A stretch of 64,000 nucleotides of DNA from Victivallis lenta (GCF_009695545.1 NZ_VUNS01000025.1:1-64000), one strand, 5' to 3'. Counted from the first letter of the stretch, positions 42,884-51,969 are shown. Notes: generated by a model not told the origin, from the sequence alone. Numbers and translations are program-made.

Positions 42884-44383
42884 TCAGATTTCGAGTGTGA
42901 TTTCGTCGAGGTGATTGTTGGCGGGGTCGCCGAACATGAGACAGGCCCGCAAGGGCGGCAGACAGTACTGCAGCCGGAGCCGCACAAGCCGGCGCTCCCC
43001 ATCGCGGAAATGTCGCGTGAAGGCAGCTCCACCCTCGGCACGGTGGAACGACGGCAGCGACGGCAGCCGCGAATGATGGTTGCACTGCATCTCGCCGTCG
43101 AACCACAAGGTCAGCCCGACGTCGGCGGTCGCCGATACCATGACCGGATCGGGCGGCGTGCCGCGGACCTGGAGAAAGGTGAAGAGCTCGAGCGTGTTTG
43201 CATCGCGGGCGAACGGCGAGAGGTCGAACTGAAGCTGCCCGGTTTCGATGATCCGGTGCTTCAGCCGTTCCGGACAGCGGCCGGACTTCCGAAGCTCCCG
43301 TTCGAGCGCTTCGGTATCGCATTCCGCCGGGTCGGCGACGAGCCATCGGGAGCGGCAGATCGCCGGTTCGGAGCCATCGGGCCGGTAGGGCGCATAGGCC
43401 GGGTAGGGGACGGCCGGAAGCTTCGGGCGGAGGGTTTCGTGAAGCCGGAGAGTTTCGTCCACCGTCTCCGTCAGCGTTTGCGGCACGCCGGGGACCCGCT
43501 CGACATACGGACTCAGGCTCAGGCGGTCGTTCAGCCGTTCGAGCAGATCGGCCGGAAGGCCGCCGCGCCCGAGGAGAATGCCGAGAAACGCGCCGACGCT
43601 GGCGCCGGTGCAGTCGGCGTCGCGCCCGAGATTCACGGCTGACAGTACGCTCGGCAGGAATTCCCCGTTTCCCCAGAGCAGGGCGTGGCAGATGAAGGCG
43701 AGGTTAGTCACACAGTCCGTGAAGTTGTAGTGGTAGAAGGTTTCGCGGATGCGGCTTCCGGCTTCGCCGGCTTCGACTCCGGCGCGGTGGAGTTCGAAAA
43801 CGGCGTCGAGCGTCCGGGCGAGGCGGCAATCGTCCGGCAGCTGCGCCCGTCCGAATTCGAGCGACGGGATGAGTTCCCCGGTTGTGAAGGCGCGGCACTC
43901 GGCCGCCGCCATGAAGATTTCACCCCATACGCCGTCCCCCCAGTGGTCCACCGAGGCGTCGAGTTCGGCGAAGTGCATGGCTGCGTCCGGGCGCCCGGCG
44001 AAGACGGCGGCCCAGATTTCCGAACGGATCGTCGCGCCCATGCCGTCCGCAAAGCAGTTGTCGAGCCAGCCCGAGACGGGCGGGTTCACACCGTGCCGCA
44101 AATTGCGGATCGCGATGCTGTATTCGTCGCACCCGGCCGGAATGTGGCGGCGCCAGAGGTGGCTGAAGGCGGCGGCATCCAGGTCGAGCCCGCGCTCCCG
44201 GAGCCCGGTCAGCCAGATCAACTGCATTTCAAGGTCGTCGTTCGGGACGTCCTGGCGCAGCCGGATCGACTCCGGCGTCAGGTTCGGACGATAGGGAACG
44301 CCTTCGAACGGCATGCCGATCGCGCCGCCGAGGCATTTGCCGGCCCAGCAGCCGGAGATTCTTTCACGCAGGTCGAGACTCAT
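42884..44383 (-). CDS. ADP-ribosylglycohydrolase family protein with C-terminal beta domain, 499 aa
   Basis: The N-terminal 330 residues are an ADP-ribosylglycohydrolase fold: ISGCWAGKCLGGAIGMPFEG at the start, PNDDLEMQLIWL (metal-binding acids) near 48 and NLGRDADCTGASVGAFLGIL (the GxDxDTxxxxxG-like motif) near 258. The last 150 residues form a beta-sandwich (LELFTFLQVRG, TADVGLTLWFDGEMQ). In PVC bacteria this family often sits in sugar operons and may act on N-glycosidic or other glycans rather than ADP-ribose; that is inference. It overlaps the giant secreted protein gene by 4 nt (ATGA). No signal peptide is seen, so it acts in the cytoplasm. Confidence 0.82.
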   Translation of the reverse strand: MSLDLRERISGCWAGKCLGGAIGMPFEGVPYRPNLTPESIRLRQDVPNDDLEMQLIWLTGLRERGLDLDAAAFSHLWRRHIPAGCDEYSIAIRNLRHGVNPPVSGWLDNCFADGMGATIRSEIWAAVFAGRPDAAMHFAELDASVDHWGDGVWGEIFMAAAECRAFTTGELIPSLEFGRAQLPDDCRLARTLDAVFELHRAGVEAGEAGSRIRETFYHYNFTDCVTNLAFICHALLWGNGEFLPSVLSAVNLGRDADCTGASVGAFLGILLGRGGLPADLLERLNDRLSLSPYVERVPGVPQTLTETVDETLRLHETLRPKLPAVPYPAYAPYRPDGSEPAICRSRWLVADPAECDTEALERELRKSGRCPERLKHRIIETGQLQFDLSPFARDANTLELFTFLQVRGTPPDPVMVSATADVGLTLWFDGEMQCNHHSRLPSLPSFHRAEGGAAFTRHFRDGERRLVRLRLQYCLPPLRACLMFGDPANNHLDEITLEI

Positions 44384-47300
44384 CTGGTTGGCTCCTTCGG
44401 TTTGCCGTTGTCCTGCCGGAACGCCTTGAATACGGCGTCGGCGTAGCATTTCATGCCGTTGTCGTTCGGATGCCAGCGGACGCCGGCCGTCGCGCCGTCG
44501 CCGGTGTTGGCCGGGTCGTTTTCGAACGGCGAAACCGGGACGAATGCAATGCCGAGCTGCTCCGAAATGCGCCGCTGCGCAGCCTCGACCTCCCGGGCGC
44601 ATTCATCGTAATCGGGGGCGGTGCAGTTTTTAAACTCCTCGCGGTAGCGCGGATTCCAGATGCCGATCGTGATGATGCGCGGCGGCCCCGGGAATTCCCG
44701 GAGCGCTTTCAGCAGCTTCTCATAGTCGGCCGGGAAGCGCTTCGCCGTTTCGCCGAACGCCGAATGCTCGCCGTTCTGCACGAGAATCAGGTCCGGGCGC
44801 AGCGCCTTCTCCTGTTCGACGGAGGCGACGGCGAGGTCCGGGCGGCCGCCGGTTCCGAATACGACCCGGACCTTCTTCCCCGGCATCGTCTGCTGCACCA
44901 TGCGGGCGAAGCGGTGAACATAGTCGTTCGCTTCGGAGGTCGCTGCCATGCCGCACTCGCGCGCCCAGCCGAGCTTTTCGCGCGTCTCCTCGTTCCAGCC
45001 GTGGCGTGAAATGCTGTTTCCCTTCACGAGGATGACATACTCTTTATCCGTTTTCGGGGCGGCCGCCGCGGCATCGGCCGCCGGAACGAAGCTGAGCAGA
45101 TCCGCGTTTTCGGGAACGACTTCGATCGCATTCAGCAGCCGCGCGGTCGGGTCGCTGCCGCCGACGGTCCGGAACTCGATCCGGATTTCCCCTTTCTCAG
45201 GCTCCACATCCGGGATGACGAGCTCAGCGTAGCCGCGTTCCGGCGACTCGGACTTGAAGAGGTCGTAGTCCGGAACCGCCGTCTTGCCGTTGACCAGGAC
45301 CGCGAACCGGAAGAGTCCGTCCTTGCGTCCCGGCTCGAAGCCGACCCGGAAAAGCAGCCTCACCGTGTATTTGCCCGGCTTCACCTGAAAACGGTAGCCG
45401 TCGAGGTCGTATGCCTCGGTGCTGAAGAGCGGGTTGAGTTCTCCGCCGGCGGGCATCGCATTTGTGTTCCGCGTTGCGGTAGTGCACTTTTCGTCGAAGC
45501 CGTACGGGAGTTTTCCGCCGAACCGGCGGTCCGGGAAGAAGAGCCTGCCGTCCGGGGCGCGGAAGAAATCGGCTGATCCGCAGTTGACTGCGATGTGCGA
45601 TGCTTCGAGCATCTTCCGCTGCTGCTGCGGATAACCGGCCGCGAGCGCCGCGATGGTGCCGGCCGCATTGTAAAAGAGCTTCGAGTGATAGAGCCGGTGG
45701 AACTCCGCGTAACGGCCCGCCTTCAGCAGTACGCGGCAGCGCTCCACCCGTTCGGCGAGCTGTTCCGCGTCGCCGGTTTCGGCGGCGAGCCCGGCGACGC
45801 CGTCCGCCAGTTCGGCGAAGGCGGCTTCGGTCTCCCGCCGGTACGCGTCGGGAACTGCGGTCGATTTCCATACCGGAACGGCTTCGCCCGGAATCAGGAA
45901 CGAGCGCAGCTCGAACGGTTTGAGCGTGACGGGGGAGACCGGCGTCTCCCGGCCGGTTGACAGATCGCGCATCGTCCGGGCGCCCGGAATCTCCAGCGCG
46001 ACTTCCGTATCGACGTGGATCAGGCTGACCAGATAGAGATAGGTCCCGTTCTTCGTCGGCAGATAACGGACGGTTACGGGGTCGGTCGCCCCGGCAACAT
46101 CCCGGAACGGGCGGTCCGGCAGCGCCCGGAAGGCGCGGGCGAATTCCCGCATCTCCTCCTCGCGTCCGAGCGAGGCCAGCGGCTGGGCGCCGAACGAGAT
46201 GCGCTGGGCGTCTCCGGCGCCGACATTGAATGCGAGCTCCTTCAGGAAGAAACGGCCGTGCGGCTTCAGGTCCGAATTCTGGAAGTGCGACGGGTATTTC
46301 TCCGGAATCGGCGAGTTGCTGAAGCTCTCGAAATAGCGGAAATAATCATTCACATAGTTCTGTTTCTGACAGCGGAACGGCTGCTGCATGGCCGGGTCGA
46401 AGAGTGTTTCGTCGCCTGTCGTTCTCGCATTGTTCCAGTGCTGCTGCCAGAGGCGCATCAGCGAATCGCGCATCGGCACGAGGACCACGCCCGGAATCTG
46501 CCGGACTGCGGCGAAATCGATGCCGGGCTCCTCAAGGTAGCTGCGCTCCGGATCAAGCCCGGAAGTCGTGTCGAGCTCGAGGCTGCCGGTCTGCGGCACG
46601 CCGCGGAGAACCAGGTGGAGCGGCAATTCCGGCGCATGGCGGTCGACGGCGCTGCGCAGGCGCCGGATCATTTCGGTCGTTTTGGCGGCGCGCCACTTCA
46701 CCCAGGCGTCGCGCTGCGGCGGCGCGGTCAGGAACTCATAGCGCCTCTGATACTTCTGTTCGTCGAATTCCGGCACTTTGACGCCGGTCTCCCTGCTGAA
46801 CAGCGCGACGGTGTAGTCGTCGTAGCCGCTGGTCAGGTCCGAGAAGGCGATGGTCGGCCATTCGACCCAGTATTCGATCGCCTGCACGCCCGGCAGTTTC
46901 CCGAACCGGCGCGCAAAATCCTCGACCAGCTTTTCGACTTCGTTCCGGACCAGCGGATGGACCGGGTTGCAGCGTTTCATGGAAACGATGCTGCCGCGGT
47001 TGTTCCGGGTGAAGACGCCGGTACGACCGAATTCGGCGGTCCGGTCCGGCGCATGAAAGAGCGCCGGCGGCTCCGACAGGTTGATGATTGCGTTGAAACC
47101 GATGCCGTCCTTCGCAAGCGTTTCGACGATATACGGCACTTCGCCGTTTTCGAACGGGAACACGCCGTTGGTCTGCGGAAACGCCGTCGTCTGATAGACA
47201 GCAAAATTGTAGCGCAGCAGCGGCAGCGAAAATGAGTTCTGACCGGTGTAGGCGTAGTATTCTCGGAGCATCCGGACGATTTTCGGCACGGCCGCCGTGC

Positions 47301-48867
47301 AGGGCAGTTTCGGGCGCGTGTTGTCCCAGTCGAGATTGTAGTCAAAGCTCTGGTCCTCATCGAGATGGCCGATCTGACGCCCCGGCATTCCGTCCGGGAG
47401 ATTCAGTTCCAGACGAGGCAGGCCTTCCGGCAGCGGAAGCAGCCGCAGCGCGGAGATGGCGGCGGGCGTGTTGTCCGCCTGCGTTCTCAGCTCGAGCAGC
47501 ATGGTCGGCGTAGAGCCGTAGATCAGGTAGCGCAGGCGCTGCATTCTGTTGGAGTTCGGGTAGATGCCGCCGGCCGCGACGCCTCCGCCGAGCCGGTCGC
47601 GGATTTCGGACTTGCTGCCGGCTTCGGGGTAGAGATAAATGGAGAACATGCGCTCTTTGTCGTCCGGCCACTCGATTTCGAGCAGCAGCGGCTTGCCGTT
47701 GCGGTACTCGGGCGGAATCGGCAGGATGCAGGAGATGTGATCGTCTTTCTTCGAACCGGCTTCGAGATAGCCGTCCGCCGCTTTTGCGCTGCCGCGGGTC
47801 GCCGCCGAATCGGCGACGGTCCGGAAGGTTTTCTCGAATACCGGTTTCCCGGTTTTGAGTTCGCCCGGAGCGGCATTCACCGGCGTTTCGTCGTCGGCCA
47901 GCGTGATGCGGAAGGCGCGGGTCAGCCCGGTTCCGAGCTTTGCCTCAAGGCGGTATTCGCCCGGCGGCAGCTCCGGAACCGGCAGCTTCAGCGTCTGGCG
48001 GGAGTCTGCCGGGAGCTTCGGAAATGCTTTCTGCGCAAGGATTTTTCCGTTTTTATCGACGAGCGACAAATCGACACTGCTCTCCCGGCCCGATTCGGGG
48101 CGAAAAAGTTCGAGCTCGATCTCCCGCGGCGCATGATACAGTGCCCGGTCGAGGTAGAGGTCGAAGGGAGCGAACGCACGGTATTCGGCTTCGACCTCCT
48201 TGTCGCTCAGGGGTTTTTTATAGAACTTCACTTCGTCGATGGTTCCGAGGAATGTGGTTTCCGGCGCGCCGAAAGCGTCCGAACCGATCGATACGCTCCG
48301 GATCTCTCCGGCGGAGACGCCCGGGACCCGTTCCATGTTCTGTTCGTACCGGTTCCGGCTCCCGTTCAGATAGATCGCGCACCAGTTGCGCCGGTTCCAG
48401 ACGGCGGTGATATGGACCCAGTCGTTTTTCGTGATGTTTCCGCGGATCAGCTTGGCTTCGACCGATTTGACGCTGCCGTCGTCCCGCGGCAGGTCGAGCC
48501 GGAGCCAGTTCCAGAACCAGAACGGGAAAACCTGTTTCCCATCCGCATTCAGGGCCGAGAGCAGAAAGCGGTTCAGGCTGGTCTCTTCCCAGCCGTTCCA
48601 GTCGGCGCGGACCCACATCGAGACGGTTCCGGTGTCTCCGAGCAGTCCGGGATGTTCGAATAGGAGCTTCGAGCCCGGCTTGAAGCGGATGGCCTGGCCG
48701 CGGAGCCCCGGTACGAATTCGAGCTGTTCCGCTTTGGCCGCGACGGCGTTGCCGGAGGCATCGCGCCCGTCGGCTGTGCCGTCGCCGCTGACGGTGAGGT
48801 CGGGAGTGCCCCCGAAAACGAGTGCCGATGCAAAGAGTGCGGCAAGTGCCGGCAGATTCTTTTTCAT
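44380..48867 (-). CDS. Giant secreted protein: LamG, barrel, malectin-like and SGNH hydrolase domains, 1495 aa
   Basis: A signal peptide (LPALAALFASALVFG) is followed by a LamG domain (about 40-230: GTVSMWVRADWNGWEE, NDWVHITAVWNRRNW, TFLGTIDEVKFYKKPL). Beta-sandwich linkers lead to a large central region (about 510-1010) with barrel-like features (EYWVEWPTIAFSDLTSGYD, LHLVLRGVPQTGSLE), possibly a glycoside hydrolase not placed in a family. A malectin-like domain follows (about 1110-1270: YRFQVKPGKYTVRLLFRVGF, RLLNAIEVV). The C-terminus (about 1295-1485) is an SGNH hydrolase (VKGNSISRHGW block I with Ser, and RWHPNDNGMKCYA with the catalytic Asp/His). It probably removes acyl groups and cleaves a glycan. 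Second gene of the operon. Confidence 0.8.
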   Translation of the reverse strand: MKKNLPALAALFASALVFGGTPDLTVSGDGTADGRDASGNAVAAKAEQLEFVPGLRGQAIRFKPGSKLLFEHPGLLGDTGTVSMWVRADWNGWEETSLNRFLLSALNADGKQVFPFWFWNWLRLDLPRDDGSVKSVEAKLIRGNITKNDWVHITAVWNRRNWCAIYLNGSRNRYEQNMERVPGVSAGEIRSVSIGSDAFGAPETTFLGTIDEVKFYKKPLSDKEVEAEYRAFAPFDLYLDRALYHAPREIELELFRPESGRESSVDLSLVDKNGKILAQKAFPKLPADSRQTLKLPVPELPPGEYRLEAKLGTGLTRAFRITLADDETPVNAAPGELKTGKPVFEKTFRTVADSAATRGSAKAADGYLEAGSKKDDHISCILPIPPEYRNGKPLLLEIEWPDDKERMFSIYLYPEAGSKSEIRDRLGGGVAAGGIYPNSNRMQRLRYLIYGSTPTMLLELRTQADNTPAAISALRLLPLPEGLPRLELNLPDGMPGRQIGHLDEDQSFDYNLDWDNTRPKLPCTAAVPKIVRMLREYYAYTGQNSFSLPLLRYNFAVYQTTAFPQTNGVFPFENGEVPYIVETLAKDGIGFNAIINLSEPPALFHAPDRTAEFGRTGVFTRNNRGSIVSMKRCNPVHPLVRNEVEKLVEDFARRFGKLPGVQAIEYWVEWPTIAFSDLTSGYDDYTVALFSRETGVKVPEFDEQKYQRRYEFLTAPPQRDAWVKWRAAKTTEMIRRLRSAVDRHAPELPLHLVLRGVPQTGSLELDTTSGLDPERSYLEEPGIDFAAVRQIPGVVLVPMRDSLMRLWQQHWNNARTTGDETLFDPAMQQPFRCQKQNYVNDYFRYFESFSNSPIPEKYPSHFQNSDLKPHGRFFLKELAFNVGAGDAQRISFGAQPLASLGREEEMREFARAFRALPDRPFRDVAGATDPVTVRYLPTKNGTYLYLVSLIHVDTEVALEIPGARTMRDLSTGRETPVSPVTLKPFELRSFLIPGEAVPVWKSTAVPDAYRRETEAAFAELADGVAGLAAETGDAEQLAERVERCRVLLKAGRYAEFHRLYHSKLFYNAAGTIAALAAGYPQQQRKMLEASHIAVNCGSADFFRAPDGRLFFPDRRFGGKLPYGFDEKCTTATRNTNAMPAGGELNPLFSTEAYDLDGYRFQVKPGKYTVRLLFRVGFEPGRKDGLFRFAVLVNGKTAVPDYDLFKSESPERGYAELVIPDVEPEKGEIRIEFRTVGGSDPTARLLNAIEVVPENADLLSFVPAADAAAAAPKTDKEYVILVKGNSISRHGWNEETREKLGWARECGMAATSEANDYVHRFARMVQQTMPGKKVRVVFGTGGRPDLAVASVEQEKALRPDLILVQNGEHSAFGETAKRFPADYEKLLKALREFPGPPRIITIGIWNPRYREEFKNCTAPDYDECAREVEAAQRRISEQLGIAFVPVSPFENDPANTGDGATAGVRWHPNDNGMKCYADAVFKAFRQDNGKPKEPTR

Positions 48868-48871
48868 GATC

Positions 48872-49771
48872 TTACTCTTCCATGTTGACGATTTCGAAGT
48901 CTTTGATTTCGAGGTCCCACATCCCGTAGACGCGGACGTCGCCTCCCGGAGTCAGTTCGGCTTCGAAGCTGTCGCCCCGCTTGCCGTCGATGAAGGTTTC
49001 GAAGAAGTTGCCGTCGGTGCAGGTCAGCTTGAAATCATGCCATTCGCCGTTCAGCGACTTTTCGAAATTGCCGAGCCCCTTTGAATTGTCGCCCTGGATC
49101 ATCTGATAGAGGGAGTCCCAGATGACGAGCATGAGCCGGGGCTGGTTTTTGTCGCCGTAAATCTGAAAGCCGTAATGGTTGTTCTCCTGATTGCGCCGGG
49201 TCGGGCGGAAGCGGCAGCGCAGCTCCCAGTCGCCTTCCGGCGTTTTGCCGAGGACCTGGTCCCACATATGTTTTCCGTAGGTGCGGATCACGGCCTCGAT
49301 CTTTGCTTCCGGGTCTGCCGTCCATTTCACTTCATCGAGGATGACTTTGCACTGGAACGGATCGAGTTCGACCGTGCAGGGGCCGTTTTCCGGTTCGGTG
49401 GTGAAGCTCGCCTGCAGGTAATCGTTCAGTGCTGCCGCATACCAGGCGTTTCGGGCGATATGGATTTTCAGCGTGAAGGTCTCTCCGGCCGCAAGCGGTT
49501 CCGCCAGCTGCGCGATGCCGTGGTTGTCCGGCACGATCAGCTGATTGTCGCCGAGACGCATGCGGAAGAGTTCCTTCCCGGCGGCGTTTTTGAAGATCAG
49601 GTGGAACCAGAATACCGGCTGTTCCGACTCCATTTTCCCCTTCAGCACAAGGTCTCCGGAGAGCGCTTCGAGCTTGACCAGTTCACCGCCGGAGGTGAAA
49701 ACGCGCGGGTTTTCCGCCAACGCGCAGCAGGTGGTCAGAATCAGGACGGCAAGGGCAAGGAGTTTTCTCAT
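48872..49771 (-). CDS. Secreted protein with concanavalin-like C-terminal domain, 299 aa
   Basis: A signal peptide (KLLALAVLILTTCCALA) starts the protein. Residues 25-140 are a beta-sandwich; residues about 150-299 resemble a DUF1080/LamG-type fold (HYGFQIYGDKNQPRLMLVIW, GNFEKSLNGEWHDFKLTCTDG, FETFIDGKRGDSFEAEL). It may bind or hydrolyse a sugar (3-keto-glycoside hydrolases have this fold), but no catalytic residues are recognised. GAAGGA lies before ATG 49771. It is the first gene of the seven-gene minus-strand operon and lies behind the operator and promoter at 49813-49861. Confidence 0.72.
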   Translation of the reverse strand: MRKLLALAVLILTTCCALAENPRVFTSGGELVKLEALSGDLVLKGKMESEQPVFWFHLIFKNAAGKELFRMRLGDNQLIVPDNHGIAQLAEPLAAGETFTLKIHIARNAWYAAALNDYLQASFTTEPENGPCTVELDPFQCKVILDEVKWTADPEAKIEAVIRTYGKHMWDQVLGKTPEGDWELRCRFRPTRRNQENNHYGFQIYGDKNQPRLMLVIWDSLYQMIQGDNSKGLGNFEKSLNGEWHDFKLTCTDGNFFETFIDGKRGDSFEAELTPGGDVRVYGMWDLEIKDFEIVNMEE

Positions 49772-49812
49772 ATTACTGTTCCTTCTCTACGATTCAGGTT
49801 GCGGAAAAGATC

Positions 49813-49830
49813 ATAGTAACTACTTACTAT
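49813..49830. promoter_or_regulatory. Palindromic operator ATAGTAActacTTACTAT
   Basis: Two perfect 7-bp arms around 4 bp, placed just downstream of the minus-strand -10 box, that is at the transcription start of the sugar operon. The divergent LacI-family gene begins 162 bp away. An 18-bp dyad with this spacing is the kind of site LacI-type dimers bind. Confidence 0.75.
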
Positions 49831-49832
49831 AA

Positions 49833-49861
49833 ATTATGTGCCAAGTCGAAGAAAAAAGCAA
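49833..49861 (-). promoter_or_regulatory. Promoter of the seven-gene sugar operon
   Basis: On the minus strand: TTGCTT (49861-49856), a 17-bp spacer and CATAAT (49838-49833). The operator follows at once. Confidence 0.65.
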
Positions 49862-49931
49862 GAGTCAAACGTGAAAAAAAAGGAAAAAATGTTCTTTTCC
49901 CTTGATTTCATGTTTTTTACGCAGAGAAGTA

Positions 49932-49960
49932 TTGACATTGGAATCTTTCGGAATTATAAT
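49932..49960 (+). promoter_or_regulatory. Consensus promoter of the LacI-family gene
   Basis: TTGACA (49932-49937), a 17-bp spacer and TATAAT (49955-49960): perfect consensus, about 25 nt before the ribosome site GGAGGG. Confidence 0.9.
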
Positions 49961-49991
49961 AGAAACGAGTTACTGAAAACGGAGGGATTTC

Positions 49992-51029
49992 ATGAACATC
50001 AAAGAGGTTGCAGAGCTGGCCGGAGTGTCGGTCGCCTCGATTTCGAGGGCGTTTCAGGACCCGCCGTCTCCGTACATATCCAAGAAGCAGCGGGAGCGGA
50101 TTCTGAAAATCTGCGAGGAGCTGCAGTACTATCCGGATATCCACTCCCAGCGGTTGAATGCGAAACGTTCGAACACCATCGCATTCCTCTCCCGCCATGT
50201 CGCGGAGATGGAGGTTTACGGGGCAGGGGGACGCCGGATGTTCGATTACAACTTCGGCTCGGTCATCATGGGCGCTCAGGTCGCTCTGGCCGGATACGGC
50301 AAGAGCCTGCAGCTGATTCTGGTCGATGACGTCTACCTTGCGGAACGGCGGCATCTGAAGATGGTGCGTTCGCGCATGGTCGACGGCATCCTGATCTGGG
50401 GCGCCGTCGAGAGCGACAGCTACGTGACGGAGCTGCTGCGCGAGAAAATCCCGGTTGTGCTCCTGACCACCGACGGCGTGCCGGGCGGGGCCGGCTGCGG
50501 CAGCGTGGTTGCCGACGAGTATGCCGGCATGTCGATGCTGATTCAGGCCGCGCTCGATGCGGGACATCGCCGCATCGCCGTGCTCGAGCCGGGCCGCAGC
50601 GGTTCGGCCGGAGCCGCCCGCATGCGTGCCGTGACCGATACGCTCGGCCGGGCGGGAATCGCCCCGGTCTGGACTTCGCCGGAGAACGGATTCAACTATG
50701 AGTTCGGCCGCCGGATGACCGCGGAGCTCCTGAAAAGCAAGGTTCCGGCGACCTGCGTGGTCGCGTCGAACGACATGGCTGCCTGGGGCTGCATCTCCGA
50801 GCTCCGGAACGCCGGTCTGCGTGTGCCGGAAGATATGTCGGTGGTCGGCGCGGACGGCATCCCGGTGCCGGGGGATCTGGTGGTCGACTCCTTCCACCTG
50901 CCTGCGTACGAAATCGGGCTGGAGGGGGCGCGGACGCTCTGCCGCGGCCTGGAAGGGGAGCCCGGTCCCCGCCGCCTGATCCTGCCGGTGGCCCGCGTCT
51001 TCGGCAACACGATCCGCCCGCTCTCCTGA
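49992..51029 (+). CDS. LacI-family transcriptional regulator, 345 aa
   Basis: The N-terminal HTH and hinge (NIKEVAELAGVSVASISRAF to YYPDIHSQRLNAKRSNTIAF) are typical; the rest is the sugar-binding effector domain with MVDGILIWGAVE, a GHRRIAVLEPGRSG stretch, CVVASNDMAAWGC and MSVVGADGIPVP. Positions 15-20 of the recognition helix are VASISR. GGAGGG precedes ATG 49992 and a consensus promoter lies upstream. Divergent to the seven-gene sugar operon with an operator between them, it is very likely the operon repressor, released by a sugar. The ligand is unknown. Unlike the regulator at 7263 it has a true LacI DNA-binding domain. Confidence 0.93.
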   Translation: MNIKEVAELAGVSVASISRAFQDPPSPYISKKQRERILKICEELQYYPDIHSQRLNAKRSNTIAFLSRHVAEMEVYGAGGRRMFDYNFGSVIMGAQVALAGYGKSLQLILVDDVYLAERRHLKMVRSRMVDGILIWGAVESDSYVTELLREKIPVVLLTTDGVPGGAGCGSVVADEYAGMSMLIQAALDAGHRRIAVLEPGRSGSAGAARMRAVTDTLGRAGIAPVWTSPENGFNYEFGRRMTAELLKSKVPATCVVASNDMAAWGCISELRNAGLRVPEDMSVVGADGIPVPGDLVVDSFHLPAYEIGLEGARTLCRGLEGEPGPRRLILPVARVFGNTIRPLS

Positions 51030-51123
51030 GACGGCCGCTCCTGCCCGTTTTTCCCGCAAAGCGTTTTTCCTCATACCGGCGCGCCGGCATTCGCGGCTGC
51101 CCGCGTCCGGAGAGCGGAACTGA

Positions 51124-51969
51124 TTACCGGACCGGCTCAACCGGAGGGAGGAATCTCCGCGAAAATTGTTCCCGGAGCCATTGGCGCATCTCCGGTCCGT
51201 TTACGTCGCGGTCGGGAGCGGCGCCGTGCGCGGCGAAGAAAACCGGTTTTCCGTCCGCGGGTTCCGCAAAACCGACGAACCAGCCTTCCAGACGGTTGGT
51301 GTTGTGGTTGCGGCCGCTTCCCGTTTTTCCGTAGAGCGTCCAGTCTCCGGCGCATCCGTCGCGCATGCACTCCCTGAGGAGTTCCACATGCCCGGGCGCA
51401 AATCCGGATCGGCCGGAAAAAATCTTTTCCAACACGCCGAGCTGTTCCAACGGCGAGATCAGCAGACTCGACTCGATCCAGAAGACATTGTGCCCGTTGC
51501 TGTTCCATACGCTGATGTCGCAATTGCCGTAATTCAGGCGGTCGAGCGTTTTCTGCACGGTGCGTCTGTCGAGCTTTCCGGTCAGTTTCTTGTAGTACGG
51601 CACGCAGGAAGTCCGGAACGCCTCCCGCAGCGTGAGGTCTCCGTTCCATGCGGCGAACTCGTACCGGGTGCCGTCATAACCGAGACGGCTCTCCGGGCCG
51701 GTCAGCACTCCGGAGTCAAGCCCCATCAGCGTAGAGACGATTTTGAAGGTCGAACACGGCGGAAAACGGTGTTCCGCAAGGGTGCGATTCCCGCAGACCA
51801 CGATTTGGTCCGCACCCGTTTTGCCGAACACAGCGACGAATCCGGCCGGAATTCCGGCCGCAGCCGATGATTTCGGCATAAGCGGCTCCGGCTGCCGGCA
51901 GCCGATGGCGGAAACAGTCAAACAGAACAGGATAAAGCTTTTCAGAAGGATATTTCTCATCATTGACAT
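51124..51969 (-). CDS. Class D beta-lactamase-like lipoprotein, 281 aa
   Basis: A lipoprotein signal (ILLKSFILFCLTVSAIGC) is followed by a serine beta-lactamase/transpeptidase domain with all class D motifs: S73-T-F-K76, S121-C-V123, Y147-G-N and K215-T-G, plus FWIESSLLISPLEQ in the place of the class D tryptophan loop. So it may hydrolyse penicillins, or be a BlaR/MecR sensor-like or LD/DD-peptidase relative. AGGA precedes ATG 51969 (a second ATG is 6 nt inside). It is a single-gene unit with no mobile-element signs around it, so it appears chromosomal. Close identity to named OXA enzymes is not claimed. Confidence 0.85.
   Translation of the reverse strand: MSMMRNILLKSFILFCLTVSAIGCRQPEPLMPKSSAAAGIPAGFVAVFGKTGADQIVVCGNRTLAEHRFPPCSTFKIVSTLMGLDSGVLTGPESRLGYDGTRYEFAAWNGDLTLREAFRTSCVPYYKKLTGKLDRRTVQKTLDRLNYGNCDISVWNSNGHNVFWIESSLLISPLEQLGVLEKIFSGRSGFAPGHVELLRECMRDGCAGDWTLYGKTGSGRNHNTNRLEGWFVGFAEPADGKPVFFAAHGAAPDRDVNGPEMRQWLREQFSRRFLPPVEPVR

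Noticed and set aside
40768-42900. Plus-strand open frame of 710 codons opposite the SSS transporter
   Set aside because: Highly charged mirrored sequence with no domain; the minus-strand transporter is unambiguous.
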